Shown piece after piece: positions 9,132 through 18,511 of a stretch of 64,000 nucleotides of DNA. The notes below the pieces were generated by a model. It had not been told where the DNA came from and ran no database searches. It was given only the letters and a program-made list of their open reading frames with translations. The DNA is from Variovorax atrisoli 110B (GTDB lineage Bacteria; Pseudomonadota; Gammaproteobacteria; Burkholderiales; Burkholderiaceae_C), in contig NZ_KB907464.1 of the NCBI RefSeq assembly GCF_000382045.1, positions 62,001-126,000 on the forward strand. Reading direction: 5' to 3'. A program made the position numbers and the translations under genes. Each line of letters starts with the position of its first letter. The stretch's first letter is position 1.

Positions 9132-10826
9132 TCAGGCGGGCACGGCCGTGGGCGAAACGGCTGCCGCGTTCCAGTCCGCAGGCATCGCGTCGGGCGAGAG
9201 CGGATCGCGCGGCAGCACCCGATGCAGCAGCACCAGCTGCGCCCAGCGCAGGCGCGCTGCCGAGCCGCCGCGCGAGGCCTCCCAGGCCATCGCGATGGCG
9301 CTGGTGCAGTGATAGAGGGCGGAGGCGGCCTGGCGCGCGAGCACGTCGCCGCCTTGGCGCGCGGCCGTCTCGGTGAGCGCGGCGGCGCGGTCGAGCGCGC
9401 TGCGCAGCGACTTGTCGAAACCGGAGGCGAGCGCCGCGTCGTCGAGCAGCTTCGCGCAATGCGCGCGCAGCACCGGCAGCGAGCCCTCGCGCTTCACCGC
9501 GCGGATCACGTCCAGCGCCACGATGTTGCTCGTGCCTTCCCAGATCGAGCCCAGGTGCGCGTCGCGCACGAGCCGGGCGTCGCTCCATTCCTCGATGTAG
9601 CCGCAGCCGCCGCGCACCTCCATCGCGTCGCCCGTGACCTTGCGCGCATCGCGGCAGGCGCGGAACTTGATGAGCGGCGTGAGGATGCGCAGCAGCGCAT
9701 AGGCATCGGGCTCGCCGGCGTCCGAACGCGCGAGCGCCAGCGCCGTCTGGCACACCATGGTGCGGGCCTGTTCGGCGGGCAGGCGCAGCTTGTCGAGCTG
9801 GCGCTGCATCAGCGGCATCTGCTCCAGCGTGCGGCCGAAGGCGCGGCGTTCGGATGCGATGAACTCGGCCTCGGCCACCGCGCGGCGCATCAGGCCGGCG
9901 GCGCGCACGCCGTTCGACAGGCGGGAGTTGTTGACCATGTCGGCCATCTGCACGAAGCCGCGGCCTTCCTCGCCCACCAGACAGGCGGTGGCGCCTTCGA
10001 GGCGGATCTCGCCGCTGGCCATCGAGCGCGTGCCGAGCTTGTCCTTCAGCCGGATGATGCGGTAGCTGTTGAGGCTGCCGTCGTCCAGCCGGCGCGGCAG
10101 CAGGAACAGCGACACGCCCTTCATGCCCTGCGGCCCGTCTTCGGCGCGCGCGAGCACCATCGCGAAGTCGGCGTCGGGGTTCGAGCAGAACCACTTGTCG
10201 CCCGTGAGGCGCCAGCTGCCGTCCGATTCGCGGCGGGCCATGGTGGCGGTGGCGGCGATGTCGGAGCCGGCGGCCTGCTCGGTCATGAACATCGCGCCCT
10301 GGGCGAGTTCGTCGAAGTCCAGCGAGGTGAGGCGCGGCAGGTACTTCGCGACCAGCTCCGGGCTGCCGAACTTCTTCAGCGTGCGCGTGAGCGAGTCGGT
10401 CATCGACACCGGGCAGCACAGGCCGAACTCCGCCTGCACGAACAGGTAGGTCAGCACGTACTTGACCAGCGGCGGCATCCTGCCCTTCCAGCCCAGCGTG
10501 TCGTCGCGGTGCGAGATGGCGGCGAGGCCGAATTCGGCGAGCGCGAGGCGTTCCATCTCCACGTAGGCGGGGTGCTTGACGATCTTCTGTTCGTCCAGGC
10601 CGGTGCGCGTGCGCTGCTTCAGCACGGGCGGGTTGCGGTCGGCGGTGCCGGCCAGTTCGTCGATCAGGCCGCCCGCGAGGCCGCCCAGGCGCTCGAAGTG
10701 CGGCTGCATGTGGCGGCGCAGGTCTTCGGGCAGGTAGAGCGCGAGCAGGGCGTGCAGCTCGGCGTCGGTGGTGAACAGGTTCTGGCCGTGGCGGTCGGGG
10801 ATCGGATGGGCGTGCTCTGCGGACAT
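9132..10826 (-). CDS. Acyl-CoA dehydrogenase, AidB-like long form
   Basis: This 564-residue flavoprotein is predicted to introduce an alpha-beta double bond in an acyl-CoA. It is longer than short-chain dehydrogenases (about 380 residues) and has the AidB-type layout: FAD-contact region FMTEQAAGSDIAAT, middle beta domain WRLTGDKWFCSN, then the helical domain ending in RGGCGYIEEWSDARL-V-R-D and SIWEGTSNIVALDVIRA. These motifs closely follow AidB and long-chain forms. ATG at 10826 was chosen with AGGAGA upstream; the frame continues to 10928 but overlaps the divergent promoter. First gene of the Bug/CaiB cluster; a LysR regulator diverges 100 bases away and probably controls it. Confidence 0.93.
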   Translation of the reverse strand: MSAEHAHPIPDRHGQNLFTTDAELHALLALYLPEDLRRHMQPHFERLGGLAGGLIDELAGTADRNPPVLKQRTRTGLDEQKIVKHPAYVEMERLALAEFGLAAISHRDDTLGWKGRMPPLVKYVLTYLFVQAEFGLCCPVSMTDSLTRTLKKFGSPELVAKYLPRLTSLDFDELAQGAMFMTEQAAGSDIAATATMARRESDGSWRLTGDKWFCSNPDADFAMVLARAEDGPQGMKGVSLFLLPRRLDDGSLNSYRIIRLKDKLGTRSMASGEIRLEGATACLVGEEGRGFVQMADMVNNSRLSNGVRAAGLMRRAVAEAEFIASERRAFGRTLEQMPLMQRQLDKLRLPAEQARTMVCQTALALARSDAGEPDAYALLRILTPLIKFRACRDARKVTGDAMEVRGGCGYIEEWSDARLVRDAHLGSIWEGTSNIVALDVIRAVKREGSLPVLRAHCAKLLDDAALASGFDKSLRSALDRAAALTETAARQGGDVLARQAASALYHCTSAIAMAWEASRGGSAARLRWAQLVLLHRVLPRDPLSPDAMPADWNAAAVSPTAVPA

Positions 10827-10890
10827 GCGCGTTGTCTCCTGGGGTTCCTTGTTTGGCGCATTGTTGGAGCCGCGACGATCCGTGTCTAAT

Positions 10891-10911
10891 ATCGATTTGG
10901 TCTTGTTCGAT
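10891..10911. promoter_or_regulatory. Putative LysR operator, ATCGA-N11-TCGAT
   Basis: A perfect 5-base inverted repeat spaced by 11 bases (ATCGA at 10891-10895, TCGAT at 10907-10911), the geometry of LysR-type T-N11-A boxes. It lies in the 100-base gap between the acyl-CoA dehydrogenase start (10826) and the lysR start (10927), where an autoregulated, divergent control site is expected. Confidence 0.55.
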
Positions 10912-10926
10912 TCGATCTGACTATCC

Positions 10927-11829
10927 ATGGAACTGCGGCACCTGCGCTACTTCTGCGTGCTCGCCGAGGAGCTGCACTTCGGGCGCGCGGCGCGGCGGCT
11001 GTCGATCTCGCAGCCGCCGCTGTCGGTGGCGATACGCCAGCTCGAGGACAACGTGGGTGCGCGCCTCTTCGAGCGCAACAGCAAGGAGGTGCGGCTCACG
11101 CCTGCTGGCGAGGCGCTGCGGGTTTCGGCGCGCCGGCTGCTCCTGCAGGCCGAGGAGGCCGCCATCGAGGCGCGCGACGTGGCGCTGGGTTCGGCCGGGC
11201 GGCTGCGCATCGGCTTCGTCGGGGCGATGCTCTACCGGGGCCTGCCGCAGGCGCTGCGCGCCTTCCAGGCGAAGCATCCGGCGGTGCGCATCACGCTGAG
11301 CGAGCTCAATTCGGGCATGCAGATCGCCGAGCTGATGAACGACCGGCTCGACCTGGGCTTCGCCCACACGCACCGCGTGCCGCCCGAGCTGCAGCACCGG
11401 CTGCTGCTGGCCGAACCCTTCGTGGCCTGCCTGCCCGCCGGCCATGCGCTGGCGCGCAAGCGGGTGCTGGCACCGGCCGACCTGCGCGAGCAGCCCTTCG
11501 TGCTGTTCTCCCGAGAGGTCTCGCCCGACTACCACGAGCGCATCCTGAGCATCTGCGCCGACGCGGGCTTCCTGCCCGAGGTGAGGCACGAGGTGCGCCA
11601 CTGGCTGGCGGTGGTCTCGTGGGTGTCGCAGGGGTTGGGCGTGGCGCTGGTGCCGCAGGCGATGCGGCATTCGGCCCTGCGCGGCGCGGTGTTCAGGCCG
11701 CTCGACAGGGCGGTGGTGCAGTCGGAGGCCTACGGCATCTGGCGCAACGGCCCGGCCAACGTGCTGGTCGAGCGGCTGCTGGAGGGCGTGGCCGACAGCC
11801 TCGCCGCCACGCAGGAAGATCAGGCGTAG
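10927..11829 (+). CDS. LysR-type transcriptional regulator
   Basis: A 300-residue regulator with an N-terminal winged helix-turn-helix (MELRHLRYFCVLAEELHFGRAARRL; recognition part SISQPPLSVAIRQLE; wing FERNSKEVRLTPAGEALRV) and a C-terminal effector-binding domain of two alpha-beta lobes. The start MELRHLRYF is that of the CatR/BenM-like branch, whose members often control carboxylate and aromatic catabolism. It diverges from the acyl-CoA dehydrogenase / Bug / CaiB genes and most likely controls them through the site at 10891-10911. Its end overlaps the convergent srkA by 10 bases. Confidence 0.93.
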   Translation: MELRHLRYFCVLAEELHFGRAARRLSISQPPLSVAIRQLEDNVGARLFERNSKEVRLTPAGEALRVSARRLLLQAEEAAIEARDVALGSAGRLRIGFVGAMLYRGLPQALRAFQAKHPAVRITLSELNSGMQIAELMNDRLDLGFAHTHRVPPELQHRLLLAEPFVACLPAGHALARKRVLAPADLREQPFVLFSREVSPDYHERILSICADAGFLPEVRHEVRHWLAVVSWVSQGLGVALVPQAMRHSALRGAVFRPLDRAVVQSEAYGIWRNGPANVLVERLLEGVADSLAATQEDQA

Positions 11830-12854
11830 AGCGGCTCTTCCGCCATCTGCTCGCACTGCTCCTCGAGCATGAGGATCTGCCCCTTCCAGTAGTCGCTGGA
11901 GCCGAACCACGGGAAGTTGATCGGGAAGATCGGGTCTTCCCAGCGCCGCGCCAGCCAGGCGCTGTAGTGGATGAGGCGCAGCGTGCGCAGCGGCTCGATC
12001 AGCGCCAGCTCGCGCCGGTCGAACTCGCGGAACTGCTCGTAGCCGTCGAGCAGGCCCGACAGCTGCGCGGTGCGCTGCGCGCGGTCACCGGACAGCAGCA
12101 TCCACAGGTCCTGCACCGCGAAGCCGGTTCGCGCGTCGTCGAGGTCGACGAAATGGGGCCCGCCGCCGGGGCGGTCGGTGGGCGTCCACAGGATGTTGCC
12201 GGGGTGCACGTCGCCGTGCAGGCGCAGCTTGCGGGGCTGGAAGTCGGACGAAGGCGGATTCGCCGCGAGCGCCGTGGCGCCGATCATGTCCAGCGCCTCG
12301 TTGCAGGCCTTCTCCCAGTCGCGCTGCACGTCGAGCGGGATCTTTTCGTTGGCGAGCAGCCAGTCCCGCGAGGCGATGCCGAAGCTCTGCAGGTCGAGCG
12401 CGGGCCGGGCCTCGAAAGGCCTGGCGCCGCCCACGGTGTGGATGCGCGCCAGGAAGCGGCCCACCCATTCGAGCACTTCGAAGTCGTCGAGCTCGGGCGC
12501 GCGGCCGCCGCGGTAAGGGCTCACGCTGAAGGCGAAGCCGGCGTGGTGGTGCAGCGTCTTGCCGTCGAAGGCCAGCGGCGGCACGGCCGGCACCTCGGCA
12601 GCGGCCAGCTCGAGCGAGAAGCTGTGCTCTTCGAGGATCTCGGCCTCGCCCCAGCGGCCGGGGCGATAGAACTTGACCACCACCACGCTGCGGTCTTCCA
12701 GGTGAACCTGGTAGACCCGGTTCTCGTAGGAATTCAGGCCGGTGAGCCGGCCGTCGCCGTACAGGCCGAGCGTCGCGAGCGCGTCGAGCACCACGTCGGG
12801 CGTGAGGCTCTCATAGGGATGTGTGTTCGCGGGCGCCGCGGAAGATTGGGTCAT
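11820..12854 (-). CDS. srkA: Stress response kinase A
   Basis: This 344-residue protein matches the SrkA/YihE family of Ser/Thr kinases with an aminoglycoside-phosphotransferase-like fold, which protects cells under envelope and oxidative stress in E. coli. The catalytic loop is LRLHGDVHPGNILW and the metal-binding DFG equivalent is FVDLDDARTGFAVQDLW. The N-terminal lobe has GLNSYENRVYQV and VVVKFYRPGRW with the ATP-binding Lys. The C-terminus (IHYSAWLARRWEDP-I-F-P) is characteristic. It stands alone on the minus strand, 36 bases downstream of the DUF2855 gene. Confidence 0.92.
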   Translation of the reverse strand: MTQSSAAPANTHPYESLTPDVVLDALATLGLYGDGRLTGLNSYENRVYQVHLEDRSVVVVKFYRPGRWGEAEILEEHSFSLELAAAEVPAVPPLAFDGKTLHHHAGFAFSVSPYRGGRAPELDDFEVLEWVGRFLARIHTVGGARPFEARPALDLQSFGIASRDWLLANEKIPLDVQRDWEKACNEALDMIGATALAANPPSSDFQPRKLRLHGDVHPGNILWTPTDRPGGGPHFVDLDDARTGFAVQDLWMLLSGDRAQRTAQLSGLLDGYEQFREFDRRELALIEPLRTLRLIHYSAWLARRWEDPIFPINFPWFGSSDYWKGQILMLEEQCEQMAEEPLYA

Positions 12855-12890
12855 GCGGCGATTGTCGTCGCCGCCGGGCGCCCGTCCGTC

Positions 12891-14006
12891 TCAGGACGTG
12901 ACGGCCTGCCTGGAAAGGGAAAGGATGTGACCCGTGCGCGGATCGCCCTTGCCGCCCAGCACCTGCGCATAGGCCGCCTGCACGGCCGCTGCGCCATCGT
13001 GATGCTCGGCGCGAAGCCAGGGCGCCTTCGCGTCGGTGACGGTCGCCATGAAGTCGTGCCAGGCCGCGACCATGCGGCGGCCGAACTCCTCGGGGCCCCA
13101 TTCGGCGGTTCGCTTCTTGATCTGCGCCGGCGCGAAGAAGAGCGTGGCGCGCGGGCCCGGCAGGTCCTTGCCTGCGCCCTTGGCCGCGAGCTGCTCGACG
13201 TGCGTACCGCCGATGGAACTGCTGTATTTCAGATTGGCGAAGCGCTCGTGGATGGCGTTGCGCAGCGCGCCGTTGCCGGCGAAGTCGACGTACACGCAGG
13301 GCGCGTCGGCCGCGATGGAATCGAGCGTGTCGTAGGTCACGACGCGGTCGTAGCAGCCGAGGCTCTCGCAGAAGGCCACGTTGGCGGGCGAGGTCAGCCC
13401 GATCACCTCGATGCCCTTGCGCTTGTGCAGCTGGAAGGCGGTGCCATAGGCCGTCTTGCTCGATGCGCTCGACAGCAGCATGGTGTTGGCGCCGAAGAAA
13501 TCGTTGTCGGCCATGAAGTCGTCGATCAGCCACGAGGTGATGAACAGCGGTCGCAGCAGCGCCTGGATGTCCTCGGTGCCCGCCGTGTAGAGCGGGTCGC
13601 TCGCGCAGCGGAAATACTGGTTGTAGACGGCCGGCAGCTCCGCGCGGTGTGGCGCCACGTCGGTGAAGCGCTCGGGCGAAAGCCGCCCGGGGCTCAGCAC
13701 CGCGCCCGAGGCCATCGGCCAGTAGCCGTACAGCCGCTCGCCTACCGGCACGCCCGGGTGCAGTGACTGCACCACGCTCGCGAAGCCCCACACGGGGATG
13801 CTGCCCCAGCCTTCCTCGCCGCTCGGGAAGAACTGCCAGTAGCTCATCGCGTCGCCGAAGGCCGCATACGTGATGTTGTTGGAGGTGAGCGCGAAGCTGT
13901 CGATGCGCACCCGCACCTGGCCGTCGGCAAGCGCCTCGTCGGTGGCGGTGTGAAGGCGGGTGGCGGCAAGCTGGTCTTTGCGGATGAGGAGGCTGGTGGT
14001 GCTCAT
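12891..14006 (-). CDS. DUF2855 family protein (quinone-oxidoreductase-like)
   Basis: A 371-residue protein of the DUF2855 family, which looks like a degenerate medium-chain dehydrogenase/reductase. Visible features are the N-terminal GroES-like part (DGQVRVRIDSFALTSNNITYAAFGDAMSYW), a central LLSSASSKTAYGTAFQL segment where MDRs bind NADP, and LGCYDRVVTYDTLDSIA. The canonical GxGxxG is not evident, SSASSK taking its place, so the cofactor and reaction are uncertain. ATG at 14006 has AGGAG upstream. No obvious functional partner adjoins it. Confidence 0.85.
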   Translation of the reverse strand: MSTTSLLIRKDQLAATRLHTATDEALADGQVRVRIDSFALTSNNITYAAFGDAMSYWQFFPSGEEGWGSIPVWGFASVVQSLHPGVPVGERLYGYWPMASGAVLSPGRLSPERFTDVAPHRAELPAVYNQYFRCASDPLYTAGTEDIQALLRPLFITSWLIDDFMADNDFFGANTMLLSSASSKTAYGTAFQLHKRKGIEVIGLTSPANVAFCESLGCYDRVVTYDTLDSIAADAPCVYVDFAGNGALRNAIHERFANLKYSSSIGGTHVEQLAAKGAGKDLPGPRATLFFAPAQIKKRTAEWGPEEFGRRMVAAWHDFMATVTDAKAPWLRAEHHDGAAAVQAAYAQVLGGKGDPRTGHILSLSRQAVTS

Positions 14007-14171
14007 GAGCGTGGCTCCTGGCTGGCGGTTGCGGGATTCGCCGACGTTAGCCAAGCTTGATGAAAGGCGCCATCGCGCGGCGGCTTCCGGCGTCACCCGT
14101 GAGACATCGGCGGGCATGAAAAAAGCGGCCCGGCTTGTGGCCGGACCGCTCTGTATGTGATCCCTTCAAGA

Positions 14172-14265
14172 GAACACCGAGGAACCGGCTCTGCCGGGCC
14201 TCAGGTGTTGCCCCCGGTAGGGGGTTGGCGAAGCGACACGAAGTGCGCGTAGCCTGGGGGCGAGC
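14172..14265 (-). repeat. 3'-end repeat R1, copy 1 (after ohr)
   Basis: Starts directly after the ohr stop codon and reads on the ohr strand as GCTCGCCCCCAGGCT, a CACTTCGTGTCGCTTCGCC block, a CCCCCTACCGGGGG hairpin and a CCGGCAGAGCCGG hairpin ending in CGGTGTTC. It matches nine other copies in this window in order and orientation relative to the preceding gene. Confidence 0.88.
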
Positions 14266-14691
14266 TCAAGCAATCGTCAGTTCGACGTCGATGTTGCCGC
14301 GCGTGGCGTTCGAGTACGGGCACACCTGGTGGGCGGTGTCGACCAGCTTCTGCTTGGCTTCGGCGTCGAGGCCGGGCAGCGTGATCGCCAGCTTCACGGC
14401 GATGCCGTAGGCGGCGCCGCCGTTCGTCGGGCCGAGGGAAACGCTGGAGTCGATGGCGACGTCTTCAGGCACCTTCACGCCGATCTTCGGGCCGACGGCC
14501 TTCATCGCGCCGATGAAGCAGGCGGCATAGCCGACTGCGAACAGCTGCTCGGGGTTGGTACCGGGCTTGCCGGAACCGGGCGAGCTCAGCTTGACGTCGA
14601 TCGCGCCGTCGCTGGACTTGCCTGCGCCGTCACGGCCGCCGACCGTGTGGGCTTCTGCGGTGTAGAGCACTTTGTCGAGCTTGGTGGTCAT
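14266..14691 (-). CDS. ohr: Organic hydroperoxide resistance protein
   Basis: Ohr is a thiol peroxidase that reduces organic (fatty-acid) hydroperoxides, recycled by lipoylated proteins. The 141-residue length and the OsmC/Ohr fold signature are clear. The peroxidatic cysteine is Cys58 in GYAACFIGAM and the resolving cysteine is Cys124 in HQVCPYSNATRG. The N-terminus KVLYTAEAHTVGGRDG and the SSDGAIDVKLSSP segment, with GTNPEQLFA, are typical. It lies 105 bases downstream of ohrR on the same strand. I see no second AT-rich operator in that gap, so the two are probably co-transcribed from the ohrR promoter. Confidence 0.96.
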   Translation of the reverse strand: MTTKLDKVLYTAEAHTVGGRDGAGKSSDGAIDVKLSSPGSGKPGTNPEQLFAVGYAACFIGAMKAVGPKIGVKVPEDVAIDSSVSLGPTNGGAAYGIAVKLAITLPGLDAEAKQKLVDTAHQVCPYSNATRGNIDVELTIA

Positions 14692-14796
14692 GGTGATTCC
14701 TCTGGTGGTGATGAAGTTGAAGGGAGGGTGGTGAAAAGGCTTCGTTCTCTTTCCTTGCGGAAGTCGACCGGAGCGGGAGAAACATGTTGCGTGGCG

Positions 14797-15252
14797 TCAG
14801 GCCGCCTTCCTGATGCGGTCGCGCAGCGTCTGGATCTGCTGGGTGAGCGAAACCAGCTCGGGCACCGAGCACTCGGCCGCAGCCATCAGGCAGGCGGGCA
14901 CGTTGGAGGCGCGGCTCTTGAGCCTGCGGCCCGCGGCGGTCAGCGTGATGTGCACGCGCCGCTCGTCGGCCACGTCGCGCACGCGGGCCACGTAGCCGTT
15001 GGCCTCCAGGCGCTTGAGCAGCGGCGTGAGCGTGCCCGAATCGAGCGAGAGACGCTCGCCGAGCTCGGAGACCATGAGGCCGTCCTGCTCCCAGAGGGCG
15101 AGCATCACGAGGTATTGGGGGTAGGTGAGCTGCAGCTTCTCCAGCACCGGCTTGTAGAGCCGGGTCATGGCCAGCGAAGCGGAATAGACGGCGAAACAAA
15201 GCTGGTTGTCCAGCTTGAGCATTTCGTCGGCGTTGATGGCGGTGGAGGGCAT
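14797..15252 (-). CDS. ohrR: MarR-family peroxide sensor OhrR
   Basis: A 151-residue MarR-type repressor that senses organic hydroperoxides. The reactive cysteine is Cys19 in [11 protein letters not shown], the hallmark of OhrR. The winged helix contains [21 protein letters not shown] and the wing [13 protein letters not shown]. Two more cysteines lie in the C-terminal region, [14 protein letters not shown], as in two-Cys OhrR proteins, but their pairing is not shown. ATG at 15252 begins right before the first helix. It directly precedes ohr and has an operator-like inverted repeat 20 bases upstream. Confidence 0.94.
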   Translation of the reverse strand: MPSTAINADEMLKLDNQLCFAVYSASLAMTRLYKPVLEKLQLTYPQYLVMLALWEQDGLMVSELGERLSLDSGTLTPLLKRLEANGYVARVRDVADERRVHITLTAAGRRLKSRASNVPACLMAAAECSVPELVSLTQQIQTLRDRIRKAA

Positions 15253-15271
15253 GGGCTGAATTGTAGCGAAC

Positions 15272-15295
15272 AATTAAATTGCGTGCAATGTAATT
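15272..15295. promoter_or_regulatory. Putative OhrR operator
   Basis: AT-rich inverted repeat in GC-rich DNA: AATTAAATTGC (15272-15282), GT, then GCAATGTAATT (15285-15295); arms match 10 of 11. It lies 20 bases upstream of the ohrR start and resembles known OhrR boxes, so it likely gives autorepression and, through co-transcription, control of ohr. Confidence 0.75.
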
Positions 15296-15416
15296 TGAAA
15301 GTATCGATATACAGCCGGTCCGGGGCACATGAAACCCGGTTTTCGTGTCCGCCTGTTGACCCGGCCCCTGGGGCAGCCCTTACAAAAGCGGAAACTCCCG
15401 CCGAAAGGCCACTGTC

Positions 15417-16481
15417 ATGCCGTCCAACGCCCGATTCCTCAGTCCCTCCGAAGCCGCCCGGCGGCTCGGCGTGTCCACCAAGGCCCTGCGGCTCTACGAG
15501 CAGCGCGGGCTGGTGGCGCCCGAGCGCACGGCAGCCGGCTGGCGCGCCTACGGCCCCGGGCAGATGGCGCGCGCCGCAGAGATCGTCGCGCTTCGCGCGC
15601 TCGGCTTCAGCCTTGCCCAGGTGGCACGGGTGCTGCAGGGAGACCCGCAGGGCCTGGAACAGACATTGGAGGCCCATCAGGCCGCACTGGAGGCGCAACT
15701 GCATGGCCTCGCAGGCACGGTCGCGAAGATCCGCAGCCTGCGAAGCGATCTGCGGCAGGGCCGCACGCCGACCATCGGCGAACTCGCGGACCTGCGCGCA
15801 CCGGCCTCCGGGGCCCGCGTCGCATTCGAGCTTCCCTGGCCCTGGGGCGGCGAGCTATTCGAGCTGCGCGACATCCGCACGCTGAACTACATCGTCGGCC
15901 CGCTGGGCAGCGGGAAGACGCGGCTGGCGCACAGCCTCGCGAAGGCGCTGCCCGGCGCCGTCTTCCTGGGTCTGCAGAGGCTCGATGCGCCCGAACCGGC
16001 CGGGGCAAAGGCGAAGCCGCTTGCAGACCATCGATCGAAGTCGAGCATCGATGCGGCCGTGGCCTGGCTCGTGGAAGACGGCGCAACCCCGTCGGATGCC
16101 CTGGGCGTGCTGCTCGCTGCATTGGTCGCCGAGGGGCCTGCCGTCCCGCTGATCGTGGACATGATCGAGCAGGGCCTCGACCAGCCGACGCAGGAAGCCC
16201 TCATCGCCTGGCTGCGCCGAAGGGGCCCGGGCGCGCGGCCGGTCTTCATGCTCACCCGCTCCTGCGCGATCCTCGACCTGTCCGCCGTGGGCCCCGACGA
16301 AAGCATCATCCTGTGCCCGGCCAACCACAGCCCGCCGATGCAGGTCGCGCCGTATCCCGGTTCTCCCGGCTACGAAGCGGTCGCCACCTGCCTGGCCTCG
16401 CCGGAAGTGCGGGCGCGGACAGCAGGCGTCATCGCATGGCGTCCGCCGGGCCGGCTTCAGGCCGCTGCCGCTACGCCTTGA
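15417..16481 (+). CDS. MerR-like regulator fused to an ABC-type P-loop ATPase domain
   Basis: A 354-residue fusion. Residues 8-75 form a MerR winged helix (SPSEAARRLGVSTKALRLYE; GWRAYGPGQMARAAEI; RALGFSLAQVARVLQG), then a short coiled coil (about 78-115). From about residue 135 there is an ATPase-like part: Walker A GPLGSGKT (161-168), a Walker-B-like VPLIVDMIEQGLDQPTQEAL (243-262) and ARPVFMLTRSCAILDL, which resembles the H-loop/end of SMC/OLD-type AAA_21 proteins with His replaced by Arg. Typical MerR proteins are 110-270 residues. AAAGG precedes ATG at 15417. It diverges from ohrR; its target is unknown. The end overlaps the ABC permease by 11 bases. Confidence 0.8.
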   Translation: MPSNARFLSPSEAARRLGVSTKALRLYEQRGLVAPERTAAGWRAYGPGQMARAAEIVALRALGFSLAQVARVLQGDPQGLEQTLEAHQAALEAQLHGLAGTVAKIRSLRSDLRQGRTPTIGELADLRAPASGARVAFELPWPWGGELFELRDIRTLNYIVGPLGSGKTRLAHSLAKALPGAVFLGLQRLDAPEPAGAKAKPLADHRSKSSIDAAVAWLVEDGATPSDALGVLLAALVAEGPAVPLIVDMIEQGLDQPTQEALIAWLRRRGPGARPVFMLTRSCAILDLSAVGPDESIILCPANHSPPMQVAPYPGSPGYEAVATCLASPEVRARTAGVIAWRPPGRLQAAAATP

Positions 16482-17307
16482 ACCTCTTGCGCGTCAGCCC
16501 CAGCGCGATCCAGAACGCCGCCACCGCATACACCGCCAGCACCACCGCGTGCACCCACCAGCCTGTGGGCCACTGGTCCATGAACAGCGGCCGCACCAGC
16601 GCCACCGCGTTCGTCAGCGGCAGCCAGGCCGCCACGGCCTGCACCGCGGCAGGCAGCTGTTCCAGCGGAAAGAACACGCCGCTCAGGAACATCATCGGCG
16701 TCATGAACAGCGTGAAGTAGTAGGTGAAGAAATCGTAGCCCTTGGCCAGCGCGTTGAAGATCAGCGCGATCGACGAGAAGGTGATGCCCGCGCCGATCAG
16801 AACCATCCATGCCACGACGAGCTTCGGGCTGTGGCTGATGCCGAGGCCCAGCATCACGAAGAGGATGGCCGTCACCGTGAAGATCGACTTGAACGCCGCC
16901 CACAGCATCTCGGCCAGCACGATGTCGTCGAGGCCGACCGGCGCGTTCATGATGCCGTCCCAGGTCTTCTGCACGTGCATGCGCGAGAAGGCCGAGTACA
17001 GCGCCTCGAAGCTCGCCGCGTTCATCGCGCTCATGCAGATCGATCCGCTGGCCAGAAACAGGATGTACGGCACCTTCGTGCCGTCGACCGACACCTGCCC
17101 CACCAGCGCCCCCATGCCGTAGCCGAAGGCCACCAGCCAGATCAGCGGCTCGGCGATGTTGCCGATCAGGCTCGGTATCGCGAGCTTGCGCCACACCAGC
17201 AGGTTGCGCAGGAACACGGGCCACCAGCGCAGGGAAAGCTCTGGCGGGCGCCATGGTGAAGGCGAAGGGGGCGTTGAAGTCGACGCCGGACTCGATACGT
17301 TGTTCAT
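16471..17307 (-). CDS. ABC-2 type transporter permease, NodJ-like
   Basis: A 278-residue integral membrane protein with six predicted helices (for example FTVTAILFVMLGLGI, MVLIGAGITFSSIALIFNAL, FTLFMTPMMFLSGVFFPLEQ, AVVLAVYAVAAFWIALGL). PMMFLSGVFFPLEQLP is the conserved ABC-2 exporter loop seen in NodJ and related permeases. It is encoded after the ATPase gene (17427-18374) with one R1 repeat between them. The pair forms a two-component exporter. NodIJ relatives in non-symbionts are often of unknown substrate; drug or glycolipid export are possibilities. Confidence 0.9.
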   Translation of the reverse strand: MNNVSSPASTSTPPSPSPWRPPELSLRWWPVFLRNLLVWRKLAIPSLIGNIAEPLIWLVAFGYGMGALVGQVSVDGTKVPYILFLASGSICMSAMNAASFEALYSAFSRMHVQKTWDGIMNAPVGLDDIVLAEMLWAAFKSIFTVTAILFVMLGLGISHSPKLVVAWMVLIGAGITFSSIALIFNALAKGYDFFTYYFTLFMTPMMFLSGVFFPLEQLPAAVQAVAAWLPLTNAVALVRPLFMDQWPTGWWVHAVVLAVYAVAAFWIALGLTRKRFKA

Positions 17308-17325
17308 GGCTGCTGCTCCATCTCA

Positions 17326-17418
17326 GGAATGCCGCGGAACCGGCTTTGCCGGGCCGCCGGTATTGCCCCCGGCGAGGGGGGTGGCGGCCACACGACGTGG
17401 GCAAGCCTGGGGGGTGAG
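17326..17418 (-). repeat. 3'-end repeat R1, copy 2 (after ABC ATPase)
   Basis: Lies 8 bases past the ATPase stop, before the permease start. On the minus strand: CCCCCCAGGCTTGCCCACGT, a CCCCCCTCGCCGGGGG hairpin, and CGGCCCGGCAAAGCCGGTTC ending in CGCGGCATTCC. Confidence 0.88.
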
Positions 17419-17426
17419 TCTCATCT

Positions 17427-18374
<948 letters not shown>

Positions 18375-18511
18375 GCGGCCATTCTGACGCACGCCGGCGG
18401 CGTGCGTGCCGGGTCCTCGATAACCCGGGTCGGGGCGCGTTCCCGGCGGCCCCACAATCGCAGTCCATCAACGTTCGAATATCTGGCATTGCAACGGGGG
18501 GAGGCCCAAGG

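Noticed and set aside
11619-13766. Long open frame on the plus strand across srkA and the DUF2855 gene
   Set aside because: It is antisense to two well-recognised genes, has no family features and is typical of spurious open frames in GC-rich DNA.
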